Shown: piece after piece, positions 17,223 to 26,604 of the stretch | Layout of the letters: every line of letters begins with the position of its first letter | How positions within the stretch are numbered: the stretch's first letter is position 1 | DNA from: Kriegella aquimaris | GTDB taxonomy: Bacteria; Bacteroidota; Bacteroidia; Flavobacteriales; Flavobacteriaceae | NCBI RefSeq assembly: GCF_900103215.1 | Contig: NZ_FNGV01000014.1 | Span: forward strand, 62,001-126,000 | DNA: 64,000 bases | Direction of reading: 5' to 3' | Program-made: the position numbers and the translations under genes | Notes under the pieces: model-generated | Database searches by the model: none | What the model was told of the DNA's origin: nothing | What the model saw: only the letters and a program-made list of their open reading frames with translations

Positions 17223-20200
17223 TTAAAAGGATACCTTAAGTGAAAATCCATAAGTTCTTTGCGTTGGATTTCCAGCAAATTCTCCGAACTCACTAGCTAA
17301 ATCATCACCGAAAGTAGAAACTTCGGGATCAACGTACGGATTGCTATTGGGTGTCCATAAAGCTAAATTTTTCCCGTAAACGCTGAGGGAAGCGGCAGTG
17401 AGACCCAACATCTCGGTAAAGCTGCTCGGAATTCTATAGGTTAACGATAAATCTCGTAGCCTTACAAAGGTTTTGTCTATAACATGGGTTGATTCTATAC
17501 TTCCATTGTTCGAAGAACTGTAAAAGCCTGTAACATCGATAAAATTAATCGGAGTTGTATTCTCTGAGAAGGTACCGTCTTCATTTTCATTAACCGAATT
17601 TGGCACAATAAACGGAGCCCTATCATTGTATGTGGTAGCAATAGAGTTTCCCGTAAAGCCTAACAATCTGTTGGTATAAGAATACATCTCCCCACCTTGT
17701 TTCCAATCTAAACTAGCTGCAAGAGTGAAGTTTTTATATCTAAAGGAATTTTTAAGTCCCATAATGAAATCTCTTTGAGAAGTTCCGATTTCCTCTTCAT
17801 TATCCACTTGAGTAGGTATTCCCGAAGCCGCATCAACTATAACCTGTCCACTGTCCGTTGTGGCAGCTACCCTTGTTTTGTAAACACCAAGTGGTTTGCC
17901 TTTTTCGGCATAGAAGTTAACGGCATATGCGCTGTTAATTAAAATTTGGGGAAGACCTTCTGCAATATCGGTTACCTCGTTCTCATTTTTGGTAAAAGTA
18001 TAATCCAAATTCCAAGAGAAATTATCTGTCATTACCGGAATCAGGCCAAGGCTCAATTCGTATCCTTTATTATTAAGGTCAATAAAGTTACCTGAAATAA
18101 AGGCAAATCCTGTACTTCTAGGCAATGGTCTATCGATAATTACGCCTTCGGTATCTTTATTGTAGTATGCAACATCAAGATTGACCCTTCGGTTGAATAA
18201 ATTGACTTCCGCACCGAATTCATACTCCTTAGTGATTTCTGGTTCTAAATTTGGGTTTCCTAAAGTTCCACTTAACTCAAAAGCATTTTGCCCTGCAATA
18301 GGAAAACTAATTTGTCCTTGATTGGCCTGTGCTATTCCTTGAATCAATGTGTTTCTTGTGGCATAAGGATCTGTATCTTTCGCTACTCTAGCGAAAGAAC
18401 CACGTACTTTTACAAAAGTATCGGCATTGTCTATGACAATACCACTTAAGGCAACAGATGGATAGAAGAAAGAATTCGACTCTACTGGGAGTGTTGATGA
18501 CCAGTCATTTCTTCCGGTCAAGGTTAGGTATATCCTTTCGGCAAAACCAAGTTCAGCGGAACCAAAAAGACCGTAAATTCTTCGTTTAGTATCCGATTGC
18601 GTTGCAATTTGTCTGCCAGCAGTGTTCGTTAGTTCATAAAAGTTAGGTACGCTAAGATCCGTAATGGAAACACTTAAAAAGTTTGTAGATATCTCATTAA
18701 ATGCCCCGCCTACAGTAGCGTTCAAGGAAAACTTCTTAGAAAGCTGCTTGTTGTAATCTAAGGTAAAAAAGGTGTCATACTCCTTTCGGTCATTTTTCCT
18801 TTCTGTTACACCACCTGCGTTATTGGTAGCGCCATCTACAAAGTTCGGTGAGCCTGGCGTGTAGTTTATGACAGCACCATAACTTTTAAGCGTATTGTTG
18901 GTGATATCAACTCCGGTTTGGAATGTTGCGACCAAATCAGGTGTAAGATCATATGAAAGATTTACGTTCCCGAAAAAACGATTGTTTCTGAATGAGGTTT
19001 TATTCTCGTTTATCGTCCACCACGGGTTTCTTGAATATGGTGTGTAAAAATTATCATTCGTATTGAATTTATTATTTTCATAATCTTGCATATCCAGTAG
19101 ACTTATGTCTCTTGGGACTTGAATCACTTCTTGAATTAAAGCCTCACCTTCCCCTGCATTATCACCTTGACCCGTATTCACGATATTCTGGTCTCTGGTA
19201 ACAAAATTTGCAACCGTTCTTGCTCTAAATCTCTCACCTTTAATTCCACCAGAGAAGTTGAATACTTTTCTATCCAACGCGTCTGCTTCCGTAGGTATAA
19301 CCCCATCACTATTGGTATCTGTAAAGATTAGCGAGTAGTCGGTAACTTCACCACCACCACTTAATCTGATGGAATTCGTGTAATTGGTTCCCGCTTCAAA
19401 AAAGTCTTTGACGTTGTCTTCGAGAGCGACATACGGCTTTATCTGTTGCGAATTGTCAACAATATTACCCCACACCCTTATCTGGCCGTCAAATGGGGCG
19501 CCCCATGAACCATTTTCGTTACTGGCATCTGTGCCTCTAGAATAACTCTGTCCGGCCCATCCTTGTCCAAAATCGTTTTGTAAATGGGGTAGTCTTGCAA
19601 CCTCTGAAAAATCAGTTGATGTAGAAATATCAACTCTTAATTTTTGACCCCGGGAAGCTTTTTTCGTAGTAATGATTATTGCACCATTTGATGCTCTTGA
19701 CCCGTAAATTGCTGCCGCTGCGGCACCTTTAAGTACTGTCATGCTTGCAATGTTGTTCGGGTCGATATCATTTAAGCCATTACCTGCGTCGAATGTTCGA
19801 GTGGCATCTGTACTTAAATTATTTGGGTCACTACCCCTGTTATTGGCATTACTTATAGGGGAGCCATCCACAATGTATAATGGAGAGTTCGAACCTAATG
19901 AGCTAAACCCTCTTAAAACTACTTTCGCCGAAGCTCCAGGCTGGGCGGGTACGGTGATGTCTACACCGGCTACTTTACCTGAAAGTGATTCGAAGGGGTT
20001 CACATTGTTCACCTCCGTTAAGTCTTTAGCTGTAACGGATACTGTTGAATAACCAAGTGATTTTTTCTGTTGGGTTTTACCAAATGCGGTTACAACGACC
20101 TCTTCCAAAGCCTGTGCGTCCTCCTCCATTTGAACATTAATGGTGCTGGAAGATCCGATTGTCTGGCTCACATCTTTTTGTCCGATAAAAGTGAACAATA

Positions 20201-20411
20201 ATACTTGGCCCGTTTCTCCTGAAATCGAATAATTTCCATCGAAATCGGTTTGTGTGCCATTCGTAGTTCCGTCAACAAGGATGTTTACTCCAGGAAGCGG
20301 TAGACCATCTTGGTCGGTGACCGTACCCGAAATTGTTTTTTGCTGTGCAAAAGTAAGGTGCACGGCTAACGCTAGAACGAGCGTCAAAAGTCCATTCAGT
20401 TTTGTCTTCAT
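17223..20411 (-). CDS. SusC/RagA family TonB-linked outer-membrane protein (pair 1)
   Basis: 1062 residues. Signal peptide MKTKLNGLLTLVLALAVH, cleaved before QQKTISG. A carboxypeptidase-regulatory-like beta domain (GTVTDQDGLPLPGVNILV) covers ~25-100, then the TonB box region EEVVVTAFG, the plug (SGKVAGVDIT, YIVDGSPISN, MTVLKGAAAAAIYGSRASNG) and a 22-strand barrel ending FGFSLKVSF-like (YGFSLKVSF). It imports an oligomeric nutrient across the outer membrane using TonB energy. The signal peptide and first ~130 residues are closely similar to SusC of pair 2, and the upstream DNA is conserved too, so the two loci share a 5' module. Confidence 0.95.
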   Translation of the reverse strand: MKTKLNGLLTLVLALAVHLTFAQQKTISGTVTDQDGLPLPGVNILVDGTTNGTQTDFDGNYSISGETGQVLLFTFIGQKDVSQTIGSSSTINVQMEEDAQALEEVVVTAFGKTQQKKSLGYSTVSVTAKDLTEVNNVNPFESLSGKVAGVDITVPAQPGASAKVVLRGFSSLGSNSPLYIVDGSPISNANNRGSDPNNLSTDATRTFDAGNGLNDIDPNNIASMTVLKGAAAAAIYGSRASNGAIIITTKKASRGQKLRVDISTSTDFSEVARLPHLQNDFGQGWAGQSYSRGTDASNENGSWGAPFDGQIRVWGNIVDNSQQIKPYVALEDNVKDFFEAGTNYTNSIRLSGGGEVTDYSLIFTDTNSDGVIPTEADALDRKVFNFSGGIKGERFRARTVANFVTRDQNIVNTGQGDNAGEGEALIQEVIQVPRDISLLDMQDYENNKFNTNDNFYTPYSRNPWWTINENKTSFRNNRFFGNVNLSYDLTPDLVATFQTGVDITNNTLKSYGAVINYTPGSPNFVDGATNNAGGVTERKNDRKEYDTFFTLDYNKQLSKKFSLNATVGGAFNEISTNFLSVSITDLSVPNFYELTNTAGRQIATQSDTKRRIYGLFGSAELGFAERIYLTLTGRNDWSSTLPVESNSFFYPSVALSGIVIDNADTFVKVRGSFARVAKDTDPYATRNTLIQGIAQANQGQISFPIAGQNAFELSGTLGNPNLEPEITKEYEFGAEVNLFNRRVNLDVAYYNKDTEGVIIDRPLPRSTGFAFISGNFIDLNNKGYELSLGLIPVMTDNFSWNLDYTFTKNENEVTDIAEGLPQILINSAYAVNFYAEKGKPLGVYKTRVAATTDSGQVIVDAASGIPTQVDNEEEIGTSQRDFIMGLKNSFRYKNFTLAASLDWKQGGEMYSYTNRLLGFTGNSIATTYNDRAPFIVPNSVNENEDGTFSENTTPINFIDVTGFYSSSNNGSIESTHVIDKTFVRLRDLSLTYRIPSSFTEMLGLTAASLSVYGKNLALWTPNSNPYVDPEVSTFGDDLASEFGEFAGNPTQRTYGFSLKVSF

Positions 20412-20555
20412 TTTATAATTATTTGAATTAGCTTAACGCAAAAATCCTAAAATAGTGTTAACAATCCAACTTTTTAGGCCAAAAACTATGCACGCATAGT
20501 TTTATACGTGTTAAATACTGACTTAAAAAGCATATTTTTAAGATATATTTAACAA
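20412..20555 (-). promoter_or_regulatory. conserved upstream regulatory block of susC-1
   Basis: This 144-bp region is strongly similar to 25840-25983 in front of the other susC. It holds an inverted repeat CTATGCACGCATAG (20486-20499), centred about 81 bp before the ATG, and, closer in, minus-strand TTG (20469-20467) and TAGGATTT (20449-20442) with 17 bp between, a plausible promoter. Farther out both copies share the motif TTAAATAnATCTTAAAA. The inverted repeat sits where an activator would bind. No regulator gene is adjacent. Confidence 0.6.
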
Positions 20556-20931
20556 AAAAAATTAACAATAATTTAAATATAACATATTTTCCTACTTTTA
20601 TGGAGGTGTAAATGTTATTTATTGTTAAATTATTATGAAAATCATAATAAAGGGCAGTTTTGGTAAATTGTGATGAAAGTATGTGATGTTTGGAGCCTAT
20701 TTAAGACAACAAAGGGTTTGGTCATGCGCATACGTACTATTATTGCCGCTCGCCGTAATCAGGTTCAAATGCCCTAAGCTCCAATAAATGTCGTATTGTG
20801 AGTTGTATGTAGGCTGCTTATAGTTTTGGTAATCAACAGAAGGCCTTAAGAGGGCGCCTTGAATTTTGTGTTTTATATATAAAGATTCTAATCTGAATTT
20901 CAATATCCATTTGATGGGGCCCATAAAATAG
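20556..20931. other. intergenic stretch with no recognised gene
   Basis: AT-rich spacer between the susC-1 upstream block and the terminator of the pair 2 operon. A short minus-strand frame (20697-20960) begins inside the terminator palindrome and has no recognisable features; I do not consider it coding. I see no RNA gene. Confidence 0.5.
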
Positions 20932-20967
20932 GAACGCCGTGGAAGAAAATTTTCTTCCACGGCGTTC
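20932..20967 (-). terminator. 36-bp perfect palindrome, terminator of SusCD-2 operon
   Basis: GAACGCCGTGGAAGAAAA pairs perfectly with its complement immediately following, giving an 18-bp stem without a designed loop; TTTT follows on the plus strand and CTATTTTA on the minus strand. It lies 40 bp after susD-2 and probably ends that transcript. The stem is longer than usual for an intrinsic terminator. Confidence 0.7.
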
Positions 20968-21007
20968 TTTTATGATTCCGTAAATCACTTATAGAAAGCG
21001 GTGATTT

Positions 21008-22567
21008 TTAAAATAGATCCCAAAAAAGTTTAGTCTCTGCTTCATCGCCACCTATGGCGGAAGAAGCCGAACCATAATTGGCTCCGTTCAAAGACTGTTC
21101 TAAAATTGGATAGGTATATCTGTTAGGAAAACCAGAAACGGCCTCTGCAGGAGTTGCCATAAGTGGGTAGTCCAACAGCCTAATAGAGGTCCAAGCTTCT
21201 AGTCCCCTGTTGTAAAGTGCAATCCACTTTTGGGTACCGATTACCTCTTTCCAAGGCGTGGCGGCCGTACTTGCTGCAATAGCCGTATCATAATCTACAG
21301 AAGGTTCGGCCAAATAGGTCGTAGCCTCTGCGTCAGAACCTCCCCAGTCAAGAATGGAGGCTGTAATAGCAGCATCATAATGCTCTTTTGCAGTTCCACC
21401 AACTTCAAATGACCTAGCCCGTGCTTCGGCCAATAAAAAGCGTACCTCTGCATAGTCTAAAATGATACCGGGAAATGTTGCTTCTTCTAATTGGGCAGAT
21501 ACATGGGTATGGGAGGCATAATTTGCAGTGCTGCCAATTCCTCCTCCAATATACACCACTTGTTCAACTGAAGGATCCACATCTACGTTGGATGCGAAAT
21601 AATACTTCATTCTAGGGTCAGTACTTGTTACCGAACCAGGTACCACGGTACGGTCATCATCTTCATTTATCTCCCCGTCTTCATTGGAATCTTCCAAATA
21701 CTCATAGCTTCTGGGCTGCATGATATCTATAATGGTCGTTGCGGCAACAAAATCTTTCCTTCCACTTAAGACTAAATTGTCATAAATCGGATTTGTATTT
21801 GGATCGGAACCTAAATATTCGTAAGATGCATTATCCGCATTACTTTCAAATACACCTGTTGCAACGGCACTTTCGACAGTGCTCTTGGCAAAGACCTCAT
21901 CAACATCGGATAAAAGAATTCCCATTCTTAATTTTAGGGAAGCAGCAAACTTCTTCCATAGGGCTACGTCTCCATTATATATTCTATCGGCACTTCCAAA
22001 ACTTTCAGTGCTCTCATCCAAAGCATCAATAGCGGTAGTCAGTCTTCCTATTAAATCTTTATAGGCCGTTTCGCCATCATCATATTTAGGTAGAAGATTG
22101 TCGATATCCAATGCTTCAGTATAAGGTACATCGCCAAAGGTTTCTATTAAAAGACCATAAGTGTAGATGTTAAGAATCTCGATAATGGTCAACTTATTAG
22201 GTTTCAAGGCCTCAAGCTCAGTGGTGGTATATGTCGTTGCCTCGATAACTTTCTTGGCCTCATCCAAATCCTTTAGAACATTCTTGTACAAAACACTCCA
22301 ATGTGTTGCAGGAATGGTTCTGGTTACCTGATCGTAGTTACTTTCGTCAGTATAGGTTGTTTCCTGTAAATACTGGGCCCAAAGTTTTGTGTTGTTATTG
22401 TTAACATTCAAATCAACCACCTGGTCGACCAAGTTTTTCTGCGCCCCGGTAAACAAACTTTCACCAGGTACGGCCAATGGATCTTTGATGTTCTCGTTCA
22501 GACTTTCCAGCTCACTGGAACAAGAAGCAAAAATCACGGCAGTAATTATTATTGCTAGTTTTTTCAT
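21008..22567 (-). CDS. SusD-like (SusD-like_2 type) outer-membrane lipoprotein (pair 2)
   Basis: 519 residues. Signal MKKLAIIITAVIFASC, Cys16, followed by SSELESL. The body matches the SusD-like_2 group (TGAQKNLVDQVV, LWAQYLQETTYTDES, HWSVLYKNVLKDLDEAKKVI, ETFGDVPYTEAL, WKKFAASLKLRMGIL), and near the C-terminus has IGTQKWIALYNRGLEAWT. It is the surface substrate-binding partner of the SusC encoded 11 bp upstream. An internal acidic stretch (DSNEDGEINEDDD, about residues 291-303) resembles a calcium-binding loop. Substrate unknown. It is only distantly related to SusD of pair 1. Confidence 0.92.
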   Translation of the reverse strand: MKKLAIIITAVIFASCSSELESLNENIKDPLAVPGESLFTGAQKNLVDQVVDLNVNNNNTKLWAQYLQETTYTDESNYDQVTRTIPATHWSVLYKNVLKDLDEAKKVIEATTYTTTELEALKPNKLTIIEILNIYTYGLLIETFGDVPYTEALDIDNLLPKYDDGETAYKDLIGRLTTAIDALDESTESFGSADRIYNGDVALWKKFAASLKLRMGILLSDVDEVFAKSTVESAVATGVFESNADNASYEYLGSDPNTNPIYDNLVLSGRKDFVAATTIIDIMQPRSYEYLEDSNEDGEINEDDDRTVVPGSVTSTDPRMKYYFASNVDVDPSVEQVVYIGGGIGSTANYASHTHVSAQLEEATFPGIILDYAEVRFLLAEARARSFEVGGTAKEHYDAAITASILDWGGSDAEATTYLAEPSVDYDTAIAASTAATPWKEVIGTQKWIALYNRGLEAWTSIRLLDYPLMATPAEAVSGFPNRYTYPILEQSLNGANYGSASSAIGGDEAETKLFWDLF

Positions 22568-22578
22568 TTTTATATTTT

Positions 22579-25500
22579 TTAGAATTGTAATTTAAGATTG
22601 ACACCAAAATCCCTTGTAGTTGGCAAAGAACCAACTGAATACCCTTGAACGTTGCCTGCAGACAAACCACCTTCTGGATCTTCATGCGGAATATTTTTGT
22701 CTATTATCCATAGGTTGGACCCAATTAAACTTAAACTGGCATTGGTCAAGAAAGTGTCTGTCAATAATTTGCTGGGCAGATTATAGGTAAGTGCCACTTC
22801 ACGTAATTTTACATAGCTGGCATCATAGACAAATGCTTTATCCGGTAAACCTCTTCTATATCCCCAAGCACCAAATACACTGGCGTTAATTCTGGAAGTG
22901 TTTGTTGTTCCATCTGGGTTTACACCTTCATTGATAAATCCTCCACCGTCGGCCAAGGAATTTCTAACAGGATTGCCCAAATCGTTGATAAATACGGTTT
23001 CTTCGTATAAGCCGGTTGCAAGACCGTAGTACTGGTCCAATGAAAAAATACTACCTCCCTTTTGTATGTCGATTAAAAAGCTGAAGGTAAGATTTTTGTA
23101 GTTGAACTTGTTGGATATTCCCATCATCCACTCTGGGTTGGTATCTCCAATGTTTTGATCAGACGTAGCGGTTTTTATATATTGGCCATTAGAGGGGTCA
23201 ACCACTCTTTGTCCATCGAGATAGGTGTAGTCGGTACCGTATATGATTCCGTAAGGTTGTCCGACCTCGGCATTGAGGGTTACCCCACCTTGGAAATCCC
23301 CTAACTGTAAAGTATTAATACCATCTTCCAATGATACCACCTCATTTTTATTCTTTGTCCAGTTGACCATGGCAGTCCAACTGAAGTTTTCCGTTCTTAC
23401 AGGATTTCCAGATATGGAAACCTCCACACCTTTGTTTTCAATTTCACCTGCATTTAGAATTTTTTCCTGATAGCCGGTAGCTCTTGATACGGGTACCCCG
23501 AAAATTTGATCGATGGAATTGGTTTGGTAATAGGCCAAATCAAAACTTAACCTATTACGTAAAAACTTCATTTCCAATCCGACTTCAAAACTTTCTGTTT
23601 TCTCAGGTTTTAAATCTGGGTTCTTCTTTTGATTATCAACGGATGTACTTGGCGCCCCTGGAGGAATGTTTACATTGTATGTGTCATAAAGAAAATCGAA
23701 AGGTGCACTGTTACCTACTTCTGCATAATTGGCTCTTAGTTTACCAAAGGTTATGAAATCTGTGTTCAAAAGATTTGAAAACACAAAACTCGTGGCAATA
23801 GAAGGATAGTAAAAACTACTATTGTCTTCAGGCAATGTGGAAGAGTGGTCTCTTCTTATGGTGGCATCTACAAAAAGTGTTCTGTCGAAGCCTAAGGATG
23901 CACTTGCATAAATACCATCGACGCCTATTTTTTCAGCTATTTCAACAGGTAGTGAAAGTGGACCTGTACTGTTTTGTAGCGAATACAGTTTTGGAACACT
24001 CAACCCTCCACTTGTGGCGGAATAAATGGATTGAAACTCACTTCTTCGAATATTGGTACCAACGATTCCTTTTAAATTGAATTTCTCGGAAAGGTCTTTT
24101 TGAAAGTTAAACATGAAATCGTAATTGGTTTCCGTAACGTCTAGATTTCTTCTTCCGTAACCAGAATCCACATTTCCTCGGTTTCCGCCACTATCGGGAA
24201 TACCAAAACTTGTTGGTACACTACCGTTTGCCCTTCTTTCCTCCTGTATTTCGGAATAGGTGTCGGTGGCTGCCCTTGCGGTAAAGTTTAGCCAATCCGT
24301 AAATTTATAATCCAACGATACGTTACCTATAAAACGATTTCTAGAATCATTTTGGTAATTTTCATAACGAGTCCAATAGGGGTTGTCCCAAAAGATAGGT
24401 GCAGAACCGGGATCGCTAGTTGCAGGGTTCCATGTAACATTCCTTTTGGTGGCGAAATAAATATCCCTTTGCTCTTTAATATCAACATTGGTCTGCCACC
24501 ATTGTTTAAAATTACCGATGATGTTATCACCGTAACCTGTTGAGTTACGACCCAGTGCATTGGTGTTGATGTAATTGGCGTATCCTGTAATCGTTAAGCG
24601 ATCTGTTAAATTAAAAGACCCGCTCATAGAAAAGTTATGCTTTTTAATTGAGCTGTTAGGCATCAGGCCACTTTGATCAAATCGTGTGTAATTCAATCGA
24701 AAAGATCCATCATCGTCGTAAGACCTTGCAAAAGAAACTGAATTGGTCGTTGTGATCGGGGTTTCAAAAAATGTTATCGGTCCATTTTTGGCATTGACCC
24801 AAGGAGTTGCCGTTCTGTAATTTGGAGAATCTGGGTCAAAGGAGTCCCACTGATATACTGACAGGTTTGGATCAAAAGGCGCTCCATAAGAAGCATCTTC
24901 GGTATACACGGAAACCTGATCGTTACTTCCGTTGCCTGTAATATCTTCTTCATACCAGAATCCACCAGGGCCATCGTAATAAGCCCCATAACCGGCTCCG
25001 TATTGATCTTGATACTTGGCAAAAGTACTTTTGTCAATAGAACCTATGGTAATTCCTGAATTAACGGTAACCCCAATTCCCTGGGCGTCTTTTCCTTTTT
25101 TTGTGGTGATCATAATGACACCGTTGGCAGCTCTAGAACCATATAGGGCAGAAGCGGCCGCACCTTTTAACACGTTGACCGATGCAATATCATCGGGGTT
25201 TATATCGGAAGCTGTATTACCATAATCATAATAGTTACCGCTTGCCTCACCTTGATATTTCGAATTGGTGTTGGTGTTATTCACCGGCACACCGTCAATA
25301 ACGAACAGGGCCTGGTTGCTACCGGTCAATGAGGCGTTTCCTCTAATAACCACATTGGTAGAACCGCCTAAGTTGTTGTTCTTTTTGATTTGAATACCTG
25401 AAGCTTTCCCTGAAAGAGCATTAACGAAGTTGCCACTTTTTACGGTATTTAAATCTTCGCCTTGTACCTCTTGTGTAGAGTAACCCAAAGATTTTTTGTC

Positions 25501-25839
25501 CCTTGAAATACCCAAAGCTGTAACCACTACTTCCTCAAGAGCTTCAGCATCTTCTTCCATTTTTACATTGATGGTACTGCTATTCCCTACAGCAATTTCT
25601 GTGGTTTTTTGTCCTATATAGGAAAATACAAGAAAATCCCCGGTATTTGCCGAAAGCGAGTAATTTCCGTCAAAATCGGTTTGTGTTCCCGTTGTAGAGC
25701 CCTTAATAACAATATTTACACCGGGCAAGGGCAGGCCTACTTGGTCGGTAACCGTACCTGAAACGGTTTGTTGCGCAAACGATAGTTGCGCGACCAACGC
25801 TAATAGTAGCGTTAGCATTCCACTTAACTTTGTCTTCAT
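22579..25839 (-). CDS. SusC/RagA family TonB-linked outer-membrane protein (pair 2)
   Basis: 1086 residues. Signal peptide MKTKLSGMLTLLLALVAQ, cleaved before QQTVSG. The carboxypeptidase-regulatory-like domain (GTVTDQVGLPLPGVNIVI), TonB box EEVVVTALG, plug motifs (SGKASGIQIK, FVIDGVPVNN, VNVLKGAAASALYGSRAANG) and a large barrel ending in FGVNLKLQF are all present. It forms the channel under the paired SusD. Its first ~130 residues are a close relative of SusC-1 while barrels diverge, indicating different substrates with a shared expression and export module. Confidence 0.95.
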   Translation of the reverse strand: MKTKLSGMLTLLLALVAQLSFAQQTVSGTVTDQVGLPLPGVNIVIKGSTTGTQTDFDGNYSLSANTGDFLVFSYIGQKTTEIAVGNSSTINVKMEEDAEALEEVVVTALGISRDKKSLGYSTQEVQGEDLNTVKSGNFVNALSGKASGIQIKKNNNLGGSTNVVIRGNASLTGSNQALFVIDGVPVNNTNTNSKYQGEASGNYYDYGNTASDINPDDIASVNVLKGAAASALYGSRAANGVIMITTKKGKDAQGIGVTVNSGITIGSIDKSTFAKYQDQYGAGYGAYYDGPGGFWYEEDITGNGSNDQVSVYTEDASYGAPFDPNLSVYQWDSFDPDSPNYRTATPWVNAKNGPITFFETPITTTNSVSFARSYDDDGSFRLNYTRFDQSGLMPNSSIKKHNFSMSGSFNLTDRLTITGYANYINTNALGRNSTGYGDNIIGNFKQWWQTNVDIKEQRDIYFATKRNVTWNPATSDPGSAPIFWDNPYWTRYENYQNDSRNRFIGNVSLDYKFTDWLNFTARAATDTYSEIQEERRANGSVPTSFGIPDSGGNRGNVDSGYGRRNLDVTETNYDFMFNFQKDLSEKFNLKGIVGTNIRRSEFQSIYSATSGGLSVPKLYSLQNSTGPLSLPVEIAEKIGVDGIYASASLGFDRTLFVDATIRRDHSSTLPEDNSSFYYPSIATSFVFSNLLNTDFITFGKLRANYAEVGNSAPFDFLYDTYNVNIPPGAPSTSVDNQKKNPDLKPEKTESFEVGLEMKFLRNRLSFDLAYYQTNSIDQIFGVPVSRATGYQEKILNAGEIENKGVEVSISGNPVRTENFSWTAMVNWTKNKNEVVSLEDGINTLQLGDFQGGVTLNAEVGQPYGIIYGTDYTYLDGQRVVDPSNGQYIKTATSDQNIGDTNPEWMMGISNKFNYKNLTFSFLIDIQKGGSIFSLDQYYGLATGLYEETVFINDLGNPVRNSLADGGGFINEGVNPDGTTNTSRINASVFGAWGYRRGLPDKAFVYDASYVKLREVALTYNLPSKLLTDTFLTNASLSLIGSNLWIIDKNIPHEDPEGGLSAGNVQGYSVGSLPTTRDFGVNLKLQF

Positions 25840-25983
25840 CTTATAATTATTTGAATTAGTGGCATAAAAATCCTAAAACCGTGTTAATATTCCAACTTTT
25901 TGAATGAAAAACTTATGCATGCATAGTTTTTGAGTTGTTAAATAATGTCAATTATTGGAATGTTTTAAGATTTATTTAACAAT
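25840..25983 (-). promoter_or_regulatory. conserved upstream regulatory block of susC-2
   Basis: Counterpart of the block before susC-1. It has a perfect 12-bp palindrome TATGCATGCATA (25914-25925), centred about 80 bp from the ATG, and minus-strand TTG (25895-25893) and TAGGATTT (25875-25868) with the same 17-bp spacing. The conserved tract continues through the start codon into the signal peptide coding region. Confidence 0.6.
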
Positions 25984-26528
25984 AAACGGAAGGCTTATTA
26001 CAAATACAACAGAAATTCCTACGGTCTTAAGTGAAAGCCGGTTAATTTTTGTTAAATAATTAGTAAAATGATAAAACGCTAAGAAATGTGTTGTTGAATC
26101 ATAAATCTCAATGTTTTTTGTTGGGTTTTGATTCTTTTTAATGTGTTTTGGGGGTGTCGTCTTTTTTTAGAGATGATTTAAAGGGGATAGAATCGGAAGT
26201 TTATTTTCATTAGGGTTTTAAAGGAGGGTTTCATGGTTTTTTTATGGGGTGCAGATTAGAGCAGTGTCGCTTTTCAAATAATGGAGAGAATAGGGTCCAT
26301 TATGGAACAATGCTCTGATAGGGTATTGGTGAATTAAGATGGGCGCTTGATTTGAAATTCCTTTTCATTTAAAATTTTAATTTCTTTTAAGTTTGAATTC
26401 AGTTTTTTTTAAAACGCTGCATTAGCTATTTGATCTTGTTGTTTCAATGTTTGGTGTCCATTTTAGCACTGTTAATTGAGGTGTTTTGCGATGATTTAAA
26501 AAAATCCAATAAAATTAATGGAATAGGA
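25984..26528. other. long AT-rich intergenic region without recognised gene
   Basis: About 545 bp separate the susC-2 upstream block from the rpsL promoter. Both neighbouring genes are transcribed outward. The stretch is T-rich with runs such as TTTTTTTAGAG, and I see no coding frame with plausible features, no tRNA and no strong hairpin. Confidence 0.5.
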
Positions 26529-26559
26529 TTTGAATTATTGCTAAATATCATTACATTTG
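26529..26559 (+). promoter_or_regulatory. predicted main promoter of the rpsL ribosomal operon
   Basis: TTTG (26529-26532), 19 bp, then TACATTTG (26552-26559): an exact Bacteroidota promoter match. Just after it, AGCCC (26562-26566) and GGGCT (26574-26578) could pair, followed shortly by a run of seven T, but the predicted transcript start at about 26565 would leave part of that stem untranscribed. The leader to the rpsL ATG is about 40 bases. Confidence 0.6.
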
Positions 26560-26604
26560 CCAGCCCTAAAACGGGGCTAAGTTTTTTTATACATATATAA
26601 TAGT

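Noticed and set aside
20697-20960. Minus-strand frame of 87 codons between the SusCD operons
   Set aside because: It begins inside the terminator palindrome, has no recognisable domain or signal, and lies in AT-rich spacer.
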